From Antedon bifida (taxonomy: Eukaryota > Echinodermata > Crinoidea > Comatulida > Antedonidae), in NCBI GenBank assembly GCA_963402885.1, contig OY727097.1, positions 186,001 to 250,000 on the forward strand: DNA of 64,000 nt, in the 5' to 3' direction. The position numbers and the translations under genes were made by a program. Below the pieces are notes generated by a model. That model was not told the origin of the DNA, did no database searches, and worked only from the letters and a program-made list of their open reading frames with translations. Below are positions 13,895 to 26,900 of the stretch, in pieces (the first letter of the stretch is position 1; each line of letters starts with the position of its first letter).

Positions 13895-15990
13895 TCAGAA
13901 ATCAACGGTTGTCATCATTAGTGTTTTATTCTCAATGATATCTTTTAACCACCGACCTCTGAACCTAGACTCTCCTGGTTTGTGTACTAATCGATTCGTT
14001 TCAAAAACATAAAACACTTCAACAGGAAAATGCTGCCAAAATAATAAAATATATTACAAAATATTTAATAACAATTAATAACAGCACTGTTATTTGTCAT
14101 GCCCTGATGCTGGTACAATGATTTTGCATTATGCAATACTTCAAGTTTGTGAATGTAAGTTAGTTTTGAATAATAGTCCATTGGCCATTTTTTATTGTTA
14201 ATAGTTATTCCTACCTTTGGTTTTAGTTTTGATACTTCAATCGTAAAATAAACACATGCCGTTGCTCTTGGGATTGGTTTCCTTCGTGTCGGTATGCTCC
14301 ATCGCACTTGGTAACGATACTTGACACTATAATCGTCCACATCTTCTCGTAAAAAGTCAATACAATACAACCAGCTGTCTTCATAATCCCAGGTCTAAAA
14401 AAATATTTTTGTAGTTTTATATGACAAGCACTTTTTGAACTTGCTACAAAGTTTTTAGTACTTGGATTGACATTTTGCGGTAAGCTATTGAACATATTGA
14501 CCAAACTAATCTATTCAACCTAATGTATAGTATGTTAATGACATTCCACTATGTTGTGAGTCATGGATGAAAAACAACAATATTTTTTTTTTTTTTAATC
14601 ATGATTTTTTTTTAAATAAAAGATAACCCACAGTAATACTTAAGCCTACTGTAGATTGTCATTGCCACAAAAACAATTTATTTTAATCCTTATACTCAAG
14701 TGAAATGCAGTTTGGAAAAGCTCATTTGTGTCTTCATAATTGGATGTATCTATTCCCATATACTTACCTGTACAAATTCATTAATCTTTTTTTCTCCATT
14801 CTCAATATTAAATTCTTGAATAGTCATCCAATGTACATCCTTAATCTTGTAATCCTCAGTTTCTCTGTACAGCAACGAGCCGTAACTTTGAATAGATGAC
14901 ACTGGTCTACCATCCTCATATTCTTCAACTCCATTCTCTTTTAGTAATCTTTTTCTGGCATTTTCTATCACCATGTCAACAAGGGCGTGTGCTTGACTTT
15001 CAAAACTGTCTTTATCATCTATGTTCATTTTTATTGGTAAAGAATAACTTTCAGTCTCAGGATTCCTTGAGTATGCCCAGGCTATATTGAATCTGTGGAA
15101 ATAAATATTTTATACATATTTATGTTTATATACTGAAACGAATTTTTAACATGTAATAAAGTTTAATGGTAATAATTTATTAATATTTATTGGTTACTCT
15201 CCTGTAAAACGGAGGAACAACTTCGTAACAAGAGGTTCGACACATACAATATGTTTACAGAAATACATAGGCCTAGTTACAATATATTATAGATATAAAA
15301 AAGTTATACACAGAGTGGTAATATCTGTCTACTAGGCCTAGAGTAGTAGTGACACTTGACACTTACTACTCTCTAGCTAGCCAGCATAGGCTACCTCTAG
15401 TCTAGGCCTACTTTAAATGGTCCTACCAGATAGTATAAAAGCTAGGCATACTACTATTTTAGCTAGGCATAGCTAGAATAGGCTATAGGCTATGTAGGCA
15501 TATAGGCCTAGCTAGGCTAGACCTACAGTAGGCTCTCTAGTAGTAGGCTAGGCCTAGGCTAGATTTAACATCTAAAAGTAAGGCCTAGCCTACCTATATT
15601 TATTATATTATTATACTACGGATCTTAGGCCTATACTACATCATACTTAGTGTATGTTTTCACAAATTACCAAATTGACTTGCACATAACTGTTTACATA
15701 AATTAACGGCATGAGGGTTCCGTTTGCTGTGTTGATGATGATGGATCTCTGCTGGCCTTCGATCAAAACTCAACACGGAAGTGTTATTGTTGACATCATA
15801 ACCATGGTTATTTTGACTTTGAGTATGAAACGCCCACAAACCATACAACCTAAAAATGTGTACTTATTATGCTATTGAGATAAATAACAAACAAATGAAA
15901 ATTATTTAAACAAAAAATCAACTTATATATATATTTTACCAAACATATTTTGTATTTTATTATAAATCTGTACTTGTTTTTGGAATTCAT
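13895..15990 (-). CDS. AKAP14: AKAP14-like 28 kDa A-kinase anchor protein (axonemal)
   Basis: Minus-strand exons: 15990-15974, 15849-15664, 15092-14768, 14394-14215, 14032-13895 (TGA). The last three are well supported; the first two fit by phase only (donors GTACAG and GTGAAA). The full model is 281 aa. Starting at the internal ATG 15028 gives 192 aa, close to human AKAP14 (197 aa). An amphipathic helix QAHALVDMVIENARKRLL (about residues 101-118) matches the PKA regulatory-subunit anchoring helix of AKAP14. The C-terminal AKAP28 domain follows: DVHWMTIQEFNIENGEKKI, WSIPTRRKPIPRATACVYFT, LVHKPGESRFRGRWLKD. The vertebrate protein tethers PKA RII in ciliary axonemes. The gene converges on TMTC4. 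A minus-strand AATAAA at 13770-13765 could be its poly(A) signal. Confidence 0.85.
15335..15640. repeat. TAGGCCTA-rich palindromic island, AKAP14 intron
   Basis: About 300 bp dense in overlapping TAGGCCTA, CTAGGC and GCTAGG words. It lies in the intron near the 5' end of AKAP14. Similar islands occur at 21040 and 60345. Confidence 0.7.
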
Positions 15991-16441
15991 TCCATGCAAT
16001 ATTCGCGGTCCATACTGAAACTGTTCAAGCAAAACGAAATGGTAACACTATTTTTCGTCAACTAAAACAGCACACCCGTCAACAACTAATTTATAGATCA
16101 TTCCAGGCGCATTTTGCAAAATGTTGTGAACATTATGTTTATTATTTGAACATAATTTAAATAAATAATTTACAATTAAAATAGTCTTTTTGAAAAAAAA
16201 AACTTTTTAACTACGACAGAAAGCAGTTGACGGGTTGATGACTGTTGTTGACGCTAAAAGCGTGAGCAACCAGGGAATCGCACATTGATATAAAATAGAA
16301 ATAAGTCACTGAATTTTAATATCTTTTCGTATTAAGCATATTTGAATACCTACCGGTATGGTACCATACATGTTCGACAATACAGTGTCACATATCTCTA
16401 TTTAAAAAAAAAAAAAAAAATATTAAAAAAAAAAAAATATT

Positions 16442-16512
16442 TGTCGAGGTTCGAACCCCAGCCGATAGCACTCAAAACTGAGCATTACCCGTTACGCCAC
16501 CAAGTACATGAC
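16442..16512 (-). mobile_element. tRNA-like sequence heading unit 1
   Basis: On the minus strand, GGTGGCGTAACGGGTAATGC (A-box-like) precedes GGCTGGGGTTCGAACCTCG (B-box-like). A decayed second copy heads unit 2. Stems are incomplete, so this is a tRNA-derived repeat rather than a tRNA gene. Confidence 0.5.
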
Positions 16513-16600
16513 TGAAAAGCTGATAATAGTCTATTTATACGTGTATTACGTAATTCATCATTACGTCATAAATATCCTATTAAGCTTGTTAAAACCAAAA

Positions 16601-16880
16601 TGATCAGTTAGCTCAGTCGTCTGAGCGTCGTGTTAACACACGTATGTCGTGGGTTCGATTCCCATGCTAGTCGTGGGTTCGATTCCCATGCTAGTCGGTG
16701 GAATAGAGTTAAGGCTATGCGAGCCACTGTGTTTGGGGTTCACAGATCATACGTCCCCCTTTCCACCACACATCATGAGGCGACAACATCAATGCATCTG
16801 GTGATGTGGTGGAAACGACCCCAAAAGGCTGTGGCAGGGCCTTAGTGCTGAGGCAGGGAGAGCACATTTACCATCTTTTT
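16601..16880 (+). mobile_element. tRNA-derived SINE inserted in unit 1
   Basis: The head GATCAGTTAGCTCAGTCGTC has an A box, and GTGGGTTCGATTCCCAT is an intact B box and T arm. The B-box block is partly duplicated (CATGCTAGTCG twice). A roughly 190-bp body follows, with a complementary pair TCTTTCCACCACA-like and GATGTGGTGGAAACGACC. Confidence 0.65.
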
Positions 16881-17903
16881 TTTTGGTTCTCGCCAACTGC
16901 TTTGATGGTATAAATTTTATGTTTAGCGCCCTCAATTTATTTTAATGTTAAAAAAAGGAAGTAATTCTGTTCGTTACGTGTTTAGAAGAGAATTAATTTT
17001 ATCTCATCGTAGTTTGGTATGCCGTGCGTTTGTTATGCAAATGAGTGTGCACATGTGCTGTGGGAAAGATGGTATTGTTAGTTATTCGCGATCAACACAC
17101 AACACTGTTCAATTTTTATTTTGTTAATCTTTTACATTAGAATTGTAATTCTACCGTTACACATTATAGTGTATTTTTAAGTATCCGTTTCATGCAAGAT
17201 ATTGTATTGTAGGCCTACTAATATGTTGTGAATACAAGTTTATGGCAGAATAAATAAATGTGTTTTTAAGCAGATCTTCGAAATTGAAGTATATATGAAG
17301 TCGAGTTTTTTTAAAACCCAATCTAAAATTCGCATCTGGATAGTTGAAATTTAACATTATAATTATCAAAGGTGATATGATAAATCTAATTGTTTTCTAA
17401 ATTATAGAAATATTAAAATTAGTAAGTAGGCTTTTGTGTGCTAGCTCTGTTTGTATTTCATCATTTTGTTTTGTTGAATTACCGTCACGGCCGCGTGCAT
17501 TGCATGTCTCACACTTGGGAAACAATCACCATTGTATGGCTGGTCCTGAAGACTTTTATATTTCGTTTCAAAATGTCCGGGGGCTTTCATTCTTAGCTCT
17601 GCCCCAACCATGGTGAGCTTAACTGGAGACTTAATATTTAATTTCATATTTCAATAAATATTTTTTTCAAAATTGTCTTTGCTCAGCCCCAATCATGGTG
17701 AGTGAAGGCTCTTATATATCATGTTTCAAAATACTATAGGTGTCATTTCTGGGGACCTTGTAGCTATTTTAAACAGTTTGGTAAGCCCTGCGTTGTTATG
17801 CAAATGAGTTTGTGCAGGTGTAATGGGGAAGATGGTATTGTTAGTCTTACGCGGTGAACACGCCACAAAATTAAATTTAAAAGTTAAATTTTGATTTGTT
17901 TAA

Positions 17904-18229
17904 AGATGTATTGTCCCCCAAAAACATGAAAAATGAAGATTAATTAAATCAGACTTTGAATATGTTATTTTGTAGTTTTCATAAAGATAATCACTTCCAT
18001 AGAAAAAAAAACAAAAAAACAATTATGTTTTCACTTGTAAAATGACAAAATAAATGGTTAAATTCAACCAAAAATGCATTAGCTGGCAGCCAATTTGACC
18101 ATTTTTTGCTTTAAATTACATTTTTCGATCCAATTTTTGGTCAAAGTGGATAACTATTATGTTACATTAAAATGGAATATTCAACAAAAAATTTTTTAAG
18201 AATTATTTTTTCAGGGGGACAATACATCT
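17904..18229. mobile_element. TTAA-flanked MITE (family 1)
   Basis: Terminal inverted repeats AGATGTATTGTCCCCC and GGGGGACAATACATCT are flanked by TTAA on both sides (17900-17903, 18230-18233). 326 bp, no ORF. TTAA target duplication is typical of piggyBac-type elements. Same family as 36597, 57541 and 61654. Confidence 0.85.
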
Positions 18230-18519
18230 TTAATCTTTATTAGAAATTCAAATCATGTAAAGATACAACTTTCCGGGCGGGAATCTAGAAACTCCCCTCC
18301 TTTAGTTTACAAAAGTAATCTTGAAAAGAACCCTATGTGGAAAAGAAGCTTATCCGTTGAAAAGAACCCACCGTACCCAAGAGTACTAAAAAATGAGGAA
18401 CATTCGGGGTGTTATGGAAAAATGAATGCCATACACTTTTGTTTATGATTTAAGGTCCACTTGCCTAGGCCTGACATTTTCAACCCTCCAAATATCTATC
18501 TTTTAAAAAAAACTAATAT

Positions 18520-19770
18520 TCATAAAAAAAAATATCCGTAGAGGTTCAAACCCCAGCTGATACCACTCAAAACTGAGAATTACCCGTTCCACAACAAACT
18601 GAACAGCGATAATTACTCTTTTTTTTTGGCTTTCGCTACACGTATTTGATCTCGTAAATTTTATTTATAGCGGCCTCAATTTTAATGTAAAAAAGGAATT
18701 AATTATCTTCGTTACGCGTTACGTGTTGAGAAGAGAATGTATCTCTCATCATAGTTTGGTATGCCGTTCGTTGTTATACAAATGAGTTTGAGCAGGTGTA
18801 GTGAGAAAGATGGTATTGTTAGTCATTCACGGTCAACGCGCCCCACTGTTAAATTTTGATTTTGTTAATCAATGTTGCAACATTGGTAGCGAAATGTCCG
18901 ATTCTTCATAGTAGTTGGTGTGTATGGCCGCACCGTCCCAGAATAAATATGTTTTAAACAGATAGTCTCCGATGGTTTTTGTATGAGGTTAATGGAGTAA
19001 AATAAGATCAAATATAGAACATTTGCAAAGATGCCGATTTCCAGACCAATTTCGAAGCTTAGACTAATTCCGCCGCCGGGCTAGGCCATAGGCATATACG
19101 AAGTCGAGTTTTTAAAGTAGAAAACTCCACCTAAAATGTTGAAGTCGCATCTGGATAGTTGAAATTTTAACATTATCATAATTATCATAGGTGACTATGT
19201 ATAGTAATAAGTATAGTGCATTTCTGGGCTCTATTTTCATTGCTCTGCCTCAACCATGGAGGGGCTAGTACTGGAGACTTAATATTTAATTTTATATTTT
19301 AATGAATAGGTGCACTTTCCGGGCACAAGCTCATATATTGTCCTGGTGAGTCTTATATAGTTTGTTTCATTTAAATCATGTAACGCCATTTTTTTCGGGC
19401 GGGAACCTACTGTATACAGCTCTTTTTTCAAAATTGTCTTTGCTCAGCCCCAAGCATGGTGGGGTACTGAAGATTCTTATGCATGTTGTTTGAAAACATA
19501 ATAGATGTCATTCTCGGGTACCTTGTAGCTCTATTTTAAACAGTTTGGTATGTGCGTGCGTTGTTATGCAAATGAGTCTGTGCAGGTGTATTATGGTAAA
19601 GATGGTATGTTAGTCATTCGCGGTCAATACGCCGCACTGTTAAATTTTGATGCTGTTAATTATTTACATTAGAAGATTTTTCAAATCATGTAAATAAAAT
19701 ATTTTCCGGGCGGGAAGCTAGCAGTTCCTCTCGTTTAGTTTGCAAAAGTATTCTCGAAAAAAACTCCATG
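18520..19770. repeat. unit 2 of the duplicated block
   Basis: Copy of unit 1 without the SINE and MITE. Octamer-type motifs are at 18776 (ATACAAAT, mutated) and 19566 (ATGCAAAT), each followed about 25 bp later by AAGATGGTAT. The tRNA-like head at 18532-18600 is decayed (GGTTCAAACCCC on the minus-strand model). Confidence 0.65.
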
Positions 19771-19794
19771 TGGAAAAGAAGCCCACGCCAAATT

Positions 19795-19985
19795 GGGTCC
19801 ACTTGAGCACAGTGTATTAACATACGAAAAGATTGAAACTTGAGTGACTTTATTTCTATTTTATATCACTGCTCCCCTGGTACAAAATTGTGTCCACTTG
19901 AGCACATTGTATTAACATACGAAAAGATATTAAAATTTAGTGACTTTATTTCTATTTTATTTTTTTATTAAACCTTATTTTGTGA
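19795..19985. repeat. 95-bp tandem duplication
   Basis: CTTGAGCACAGTGTATTAAC at 19802 recurs at 19897, followed in both by GAAAAGAT and TGACTTTATTTCTATTTTAT. A third diverged copy at 20715-20815 lies beyond a LINE fragment, suggesting the LINE landed inside this array. Confidence 0.7.
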
Positions 19986-20712
19986 GGGTGACCCTAAACA
20001 GCATATGCAGACAGGCAAAAACATATATGAAAAAACGGATGAACTATGTTTAAAAAAATACAAAAATATATAATATATATCTACTTAAATGCAAAAATAT
20101 AGCCTACAATACTATACAAATTTGAGTTTTTTCTTTTGTGATTAAATATTTTTTTAGAGCAGACTTAAAATTATTTATTGTTACCGCATTTCTTAGTTTG
20201 GTGGGTAGCAAATTCAGGTATCATTGTGCTCTATAGATGAAGCTGTTCTTAAAAGTTTCAGTTTTAGGAAAAGGGACGACAAATTTCCTCTCACTGACAC
20301 TTTCGGGTACATCGATGATTTGGAATTCTGGCAAGACCATTTTCAGACCTGTAGACAAGGCAGCCCAGTTGTAGATGCATGCGATCTTGGACTGTATGAA
20401 GATTTAAGGTTGTAAATGTTAGTTCGTGGTGTGAGAGAATGAGCTTTAAGGATAATGCGAAGTGCTCTATTTTGAATGGTCTGTATTCGGTCAATATTCG
20501 ATCTGATTCCCCAAACACTACATCAATAGTCAATGTGTGGGAGGATTATAGTGTTATAGAGGAGTATGGATGTGTGTTTATTAATGAAATGACCGAGCAC
20601 GCGATAAGATGGAGATGGACAAGCCCATTTGGAACGGAGTTTATTTACATGAAAAGAAAAAGATAAATTTGAATCAATGTGAATGCCAAGATGTTTCTGT
20701 TTGTCAGTTTGT
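19986..20712 (-). mobile_element. LINE reverse transcriptase 3' fragment
   Basis: The minus strand encodes decayed C-terminal RT sequence: RIQTIQNRALRIILK near 20470, then LPTKLRNAVTINNFKSALKK near 20160, a typical non-LTR retrotransposon ending. Frames are interrupted. Confidence 0.7.
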
Positions 20713-20914
20713 GATATGGGTATATACGAAAGATATTAAAAGTAGTGACTTTTATTTCTATTTTATATCACTGTGCTACCCTGGTGCTAAATTGGGTCCA
20801 CTTGAGCAGTCACCGTAGTACTATTTCTATTATTGAAGTTAATAAAGGCATAAATGGCGCTCCGTAGAGAATGCTCCAGTCGTCAAAATGACTCTCTGAA
20901 TATACCTCAAAATC

Positions 20915-23900
20915 ATGGCGGGTGAAAACGAAGAAAATACAGCATCGAATGAAGACAATATTCGTCTTGATAAACTACGCAATCGAGTTAAACAGTATCT
21001 AGATAAAGTATATAATAGTGTATTTTTATTATGTTAGATTTTAGGGCCTAGGCATACTACTACATACAGACTAGGCCTAGCAGGCTACTCTACTAGACTA
21101 CTAGTACTAGGCCTACACTATTATGAGTCACTAGCTAGCAAGGGCGACCTGCACGAGCTAGACTCGTACAGGTAGACCATGTGTGTGTGCATGTGGTAAG
21201 CTAGGCCTAGCCTAGATGGAATAGAGCCCTGTGCTACTGCTCTTTCGCACCACACCTTTAAATATTCGATTTCTCACCCAAAACTGTATTTTCCACACTT
21301 ACAACATAAACATTATTTAACAATACATGTCTAGGCCTACTAGCCTATAAGTATAATATAATTATAGATTAGTTACGATTCAAACACTTCACTTAGGCTA
21401 TTTAATAATAATTAATACGTTTTAACTTCTTTTTTGTTATGATATCTGGTTATTTTAAATCATAGACATAATTTTGCAACAAAATTATAGTGTTATCAAT
21501 TAATTATCGTATACTTTTTTTAAGCATCAATATGAAACTGCTGTGTTCTGGGCTGACAAGGTGGTCACTATGTCAAAAGGTACAGTGGCAACTTCAATAT
21601 ATATTAAAAATAATAAATTTTGACAGTAAAACTCAACTCTGAGAGATACAAGAAGATATATTTATTATGTCACTTAATTACTAAATAATTATACAAAACT
21701 AAAATTCTTTTTTCCTGATGCTAATACATTCATTCATTCATTCAAAGCAACATTTATTTTCTCCTTTCATATACAAAATTTATTTCAATGAACAATATAT
21801 ATTTAAACAAAATTTAGAAAGAAGAAGGTACAAGCCCAGAAAGATGAAAAACACATCTTGTGGAGGGCGTACCTATCACTGACACAGACAATACAAATTA
21901 AAAAAAAAAAAAATAAATAAATAAATAAAAAATTGACCGAAGAATAGTTAATATTTGGAAATAAGGTGACTTTTAAGTTTAGATAAAAATGATTTACTAG
22001 AAACAGAGTTTAGGATGAGAGTGGCAGATCGTTCCAAAAAGTGGGTCCGGAATACCTAATGTTGTGTTGAAAGTGGTTGGTTTTATGGGTTCGAATATGT
22101 AATTTTGAACTAATACGGGTATGATGATAATGAATTGAAAGAATTAGGAGTGAACATGGAGCAAAGATGTTTGGGAAGGTTAGAATTAATAGAAGAAAAG
22201 ATGAAAGAGCCTTGGGTTAGATTGATATCAAAGACTTTGAGAAGATGAAGCTTAAAAAAAGATGAGATGAATGAGATAGGGGTGGGGCGCCAGATATAAC
22301 TCTGATAAGTGAGCTCTATTAAGTGAACTCTATTATAACAGAGTTAAAAACAGACAAAAACTTGAAAAAAATGTTAACACATCTATATTACTGTAGTACT
22401 AAACTTTTTAGTTAGAGGTAGAGGTAAAATTGTATCCACTTCCTCTATAGATGCATTGGCTGATGTGTATATGCACGCCCAAGCTTTATACCTTACAAAA
22501 CAATATCATCGTGCCGCCCATGTACTGAAATCACGTGACTTACACAAGGTAAACCTTTTATTATTTAGATATTACTTCGTAGCAACAAGTTGTACCCTTA
22601 TCTGGCCACAAATATTTACTTATAACTAATTTAATTTATGATGTCTTAATTTTTATTGGTTTATATTAAAGTATTCTATAAATAATCAATGTTTATGAGT
22701 GCAATGGTGCAAATAATTTTATGAGATAAATTTTGTTTCTATAGAACAAGAATTATATTTTACTGTAAAATGAAAATATGCACATTCATACTATAAAACA
22801 AATAAGATAAAATAATAACTATAAATATTCAGCAAAAACTAAATCAAATGAAGCCTCTTAGTTTTGATACACCATTTTATTATAATATTTGTTTTGTAAT
22901 TTTAGAATGAAGCTGCTTGCAAGTTCTTAGTAGCCAAATGTCATGTAAGTATAAACTTGTAAACCTTATTACTTACCTTACTAGAGTGTGTCAATCATTA
23001 GTAGATTTATATTCCTATTATATTTTGACTAATACTGTACCATAGATAAACAATAAATACATCTATAAGCAATATTAAAAAGTAAAGCTCTATCTACACT
23101 ATTAAACTTTATGTGACAACAAAATGTGATGTACCCATATATGCAAGTGATATGCACAAATATGGTAGTGATATGACATCATTTACATCTATGAGTACAT
23201 CACATTTTTTGTCCGCATAAAGTTTGATAGTGAAGACAGAACATAAGATATTGAGTTCTCTTTGAATGTTGGCAGTTTGTGTTAACTCTTTTATATGATT
23301 CTTGTTAAGGTTGAGGTAAGGGAGTATCAAGAAGCATTGGATATTCTAGAAGGTGCTGATGAAATATGGAAAACACCAAATAGAGTGACTGTTACCAAGC
23401 CACCGTCAGTCAACACTAGTCATCTACAAGTTAGTAATGTAAGTATAATAAGAGCATTCTAGTTACTATTTGTTTTGTTAAGCAGGCATGCTCAGGTTAG
23501 CAAAACCTGTAAAATTTCTTTTTCCAAAACTGTTTAATGGATTAGAGGATTATTTTATTTAATCCGTTGAATTAATTTATTATTGGATATACTTCTTAAT
23601 ACTTACCAGGTACATAGCAGTATAAGTCTACTGAAAGGCAAAATCTTTGAGGCGTTAGAAAACCGTGTTCAAGCAACTGAACATTACAGAGAAGCACTGA
23701 AACAAGATGTGTACTGCTATGAAGCCTTTGACCTGCTTGTTAAACATCAAATGCTGTCATGTGAAGAAGGTTACTTAATAATCATTATAAATACCAACAA
23801 TGCAGTGATTATTATAGATATATTGCCTGCTTAGAAGTGCAATATAATATTTTGTATCTTTCGGGGGAGTATTTTTTTAGAAATTATATTATATATCTTC

Positions 23901-26900
23901 ATCATCAGCTATGCAGTCATTATTGCCCTCTTAGAGCGGTAAAATTATACATACAGTGTATTGCCTGTTGAGAGGTGTATTTAAGATTTTTCTCAATGGA
24001 TTATATAAGTGCGTAGTGCTGAGGGAAAATATAGTTCTGAGAGGCAAATATGATTGCTAACATCTCAAATGTTATAATAAACAAATAAAAAAGGGAATAG
24101 TATGTATTATTGCCTTTTTTACTTTTCAAAAATTAAGCACTAAGAAATATTTTTAATTTCAGAGAGACAATTGATTGACAGTCTTCCATTTACGTCACAA
24201 TGCAGCGACGATGAAGCTGCAATCCTGAGGGCAGTATATATGAGTATTTTGAAAAAGGTGAGTTTCATATGAAGACCAAATATTTTCCAGTAAAAGTGAA
24301 TAACTTTATTAAAACTAGTAAAGTTAGGTTTTCGGTACTTTTCATGTTTTGAGAAACAATACATCTTACACCATTTTTCTTTTCAGTATGACAAACCTTC
24401 TCCAATAGTGACGCCAGATGCTTTAGTTCCATTAAAACAGAATCTTGATATAATCACAAGCCAAGCTGAACGCTATTATTACCACTCAGATTTCAGGTCT
24501 ACATACAATATAACCAACAGGTCAGTGCATTGTGCTATATGAACACAAATAGATGTGTGGGTTAACCAACAAATAAAGCTTTAGGTTATAGCAATTTACT
24601 GTACTATAAAATTAATACAGTGACAGATAGAATTGTACTGTTACAGCTCAATATCATCTGGGACTTGTAAGCCATAGAGTTTCACTGACTTTAGGTCCCG
24701 GACGTTATTTCAAACAAAATAAATGAAATGAAAACTGATCATTCTAATTGTGGACAATTTTAAGCTTAAAAACACAATGAATTGTTTTTTTGATTAAAAA
24801 AATTTTTTTTTTTTTCAGAGTATTGCAGGCTGATCCATTCCATTCAACATGTCTCCCTCTACATATAGCAACACTTGTTGAATTACAAAAGTCTAATGGT
24901 AAATATTGTTGTATTACAGAACTTGTGTACCTCAAATAGAAAAAAAATGAAAATCTAGCAAAATTTGAAATCCAACTAGCAATTGAACAATTGAATTGTT
25001 TTGGCAAATTAATTAATTTTGCAAAAAGTTGAATTTACCAACGATATTGACAAATCTCTAACAAAACTCTACTATACCTTTTTAGTTAAAAAACTACTAT
25101 ACAAACATTCTACTCTGAAATTTCCTGCTAGAAATTATTTGAAAAAAATAAACATGAATTTCTTTTAACATAAAAATTAATTAGACAAAGTAAAAACTAA
25201 GAGATCAAAGAATATAAAATGATTTAGTATGATTTTTTAATTCAATCATTCCCCATTTTGTTGGTGACATTTGGTGCTATCTAAAGGGATCAGGATGGGA
25301 TTTTTGTGGAGGTGTTTTATGTTTGTTTTTTCCTCATTCAGTCTTTATCATTTGTGGAATAATACATTCAGACCTAATTTAAAATAATTATGTTTTAGTA
25401 TCCATGGAAACAGCTCTACATAATTTGTTTGAATGACACTTGTCTTTGAATGTTTGTAATAAAGTGGAGAACAATTAGAAGAAGTAGTTGCTGCATTTTA
25501 TATACACTTCAGTCCAGTTCAGTAATGATAGCTAATGAATTCAACTATTCAGTTTTTTTTCTCAACATAATTAACCACACAAGCTATTTATAATGCATTT
25601 GTATTTTTTAATATAATTGATTGACGTCATGCATTCAGGCTCATACATTTATATTTGAAAGAATGTTTTGTTTCCTCTGTATGTTTATGCCATTTACATA
25701 ATGCATTTATGTTTATAAATACAATTGATTTATGTCAATAATGGCCATTTTAGTACATTATATACTAATATATTAGAAGAGACACAGATCTATTATATTC
25801 TTCTTATTCTGTACATTTCCTTTTTTCTTTTTTTAATATTTTATCATCACTTATCTCTGCTAGGTTCACATTTAAATGTGCACATAAAGCATAACATGTG
25901 TGTTAATTTTGGTTTATATTCAATCTTACAGAGTTGTTTTACTTAGGTCACCGTTTAGTTGACCTTTACCCTAATAAAGCAGTTGCATGGTTTGCAGTTG
26001 GTTGTTACTATTATTTAGTTGGGAAACAAGATGCTGCACGACGATTTTTAAGGTAAACACAAAGTTATCTTGGTTCTCTGGTGTACAGGTATGATGAATT
26101 TCCCCTAAAACACTTCCATAATTCATTGATTGATACAATAAACGATGATGTGGGTAGCAACAGTGAGTAGATGGAAATTGACATACAAAACAATTATAAT
26201 ACTGTAACTAATAATATCAAAACTTATTAAATGTAAACTTTTGAACAACACTGATGAATGTTAATAATGATTCTTTAGTAAAGCTACAAGCTTAGACCAC
26301 CTGTATGGACCAGCATGGTTAGCATTTGGACACTCATTTGCCATTCAGGGTGAACATGATCAAGCTATGGCTGCCTACTTCACAGCCTCACAACTCATGA
26401 AAGGGTAAGCTAAAGTTTTGATCATATTCAACACGAACACCCTCATGCTTATATTTAGAATAATAATGTACTTTATTTGAAGCTAATTGTAACTATTAAT
26501 TTTGTTGATTTTTTATAAGGGTGGATGGGGAAGGGGGAGTTGAGGGGGTGTGTTTTGTGTGCTTTTGCTTATTACTTGTTCATGTCAATTTTAATTCTAA
26601 GCATTTGTTTATATCTGTTTAGATGTCACCTGCCAGTGTTATACGTTGGTTTAGAGCAAGGTTTAACCAACAACCCACAGCTGGCTGAAAAGTTCTTCAA
26701 TCAAGCATTGTCTATTGCTCCATCCGATCCATTTGTACTCCATGAAATGGGAGTAGTCGCATACCAGACAAACAAGTAGGATGATAAGGATAACCAAGGC
26801 AATCTAACAACAGGATGCTGAGCTCCGGAGATCAAAGGATTTATCTGTGGCTGCGACACAATCGGTTCCATTCCCCTTAATAGACACTGTGTTCCGCGGA

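Larger units (their letters stand above)
16434..18420. repeat. unit 1 of a duplicated ~1.75 kb block
   Basis: Same order of landmarks as unit 2 (18520-19770): tRNA-like head, GTTTGGTATGCCGT plus an octamer ATGCAAAT (17035), CGCATCTGGATAGTTGAAAT, CTGGAGACTTAATATTTAAT, a second octamer (17798), and TTTCCGGGCGGGAA. Unit 1 carries two later insertions absent from unit 2: a SINE (16601-16880) and a TTAA MITE (17904-18229). No coding sense found. Confidence 0.7.

Noticed and set aside
16442-16512. functional tRNA gene
   Set aside because: A and B boxes are present but acceptor and anticodon stems do not pair properly, and a decayed copy occurs in the duplicated unit.
16630-16845. 71-codon ORF with RGFDSHAS repeats
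   Set aside because: It is the duplicated B-box region and body of a SINE read in one frame.
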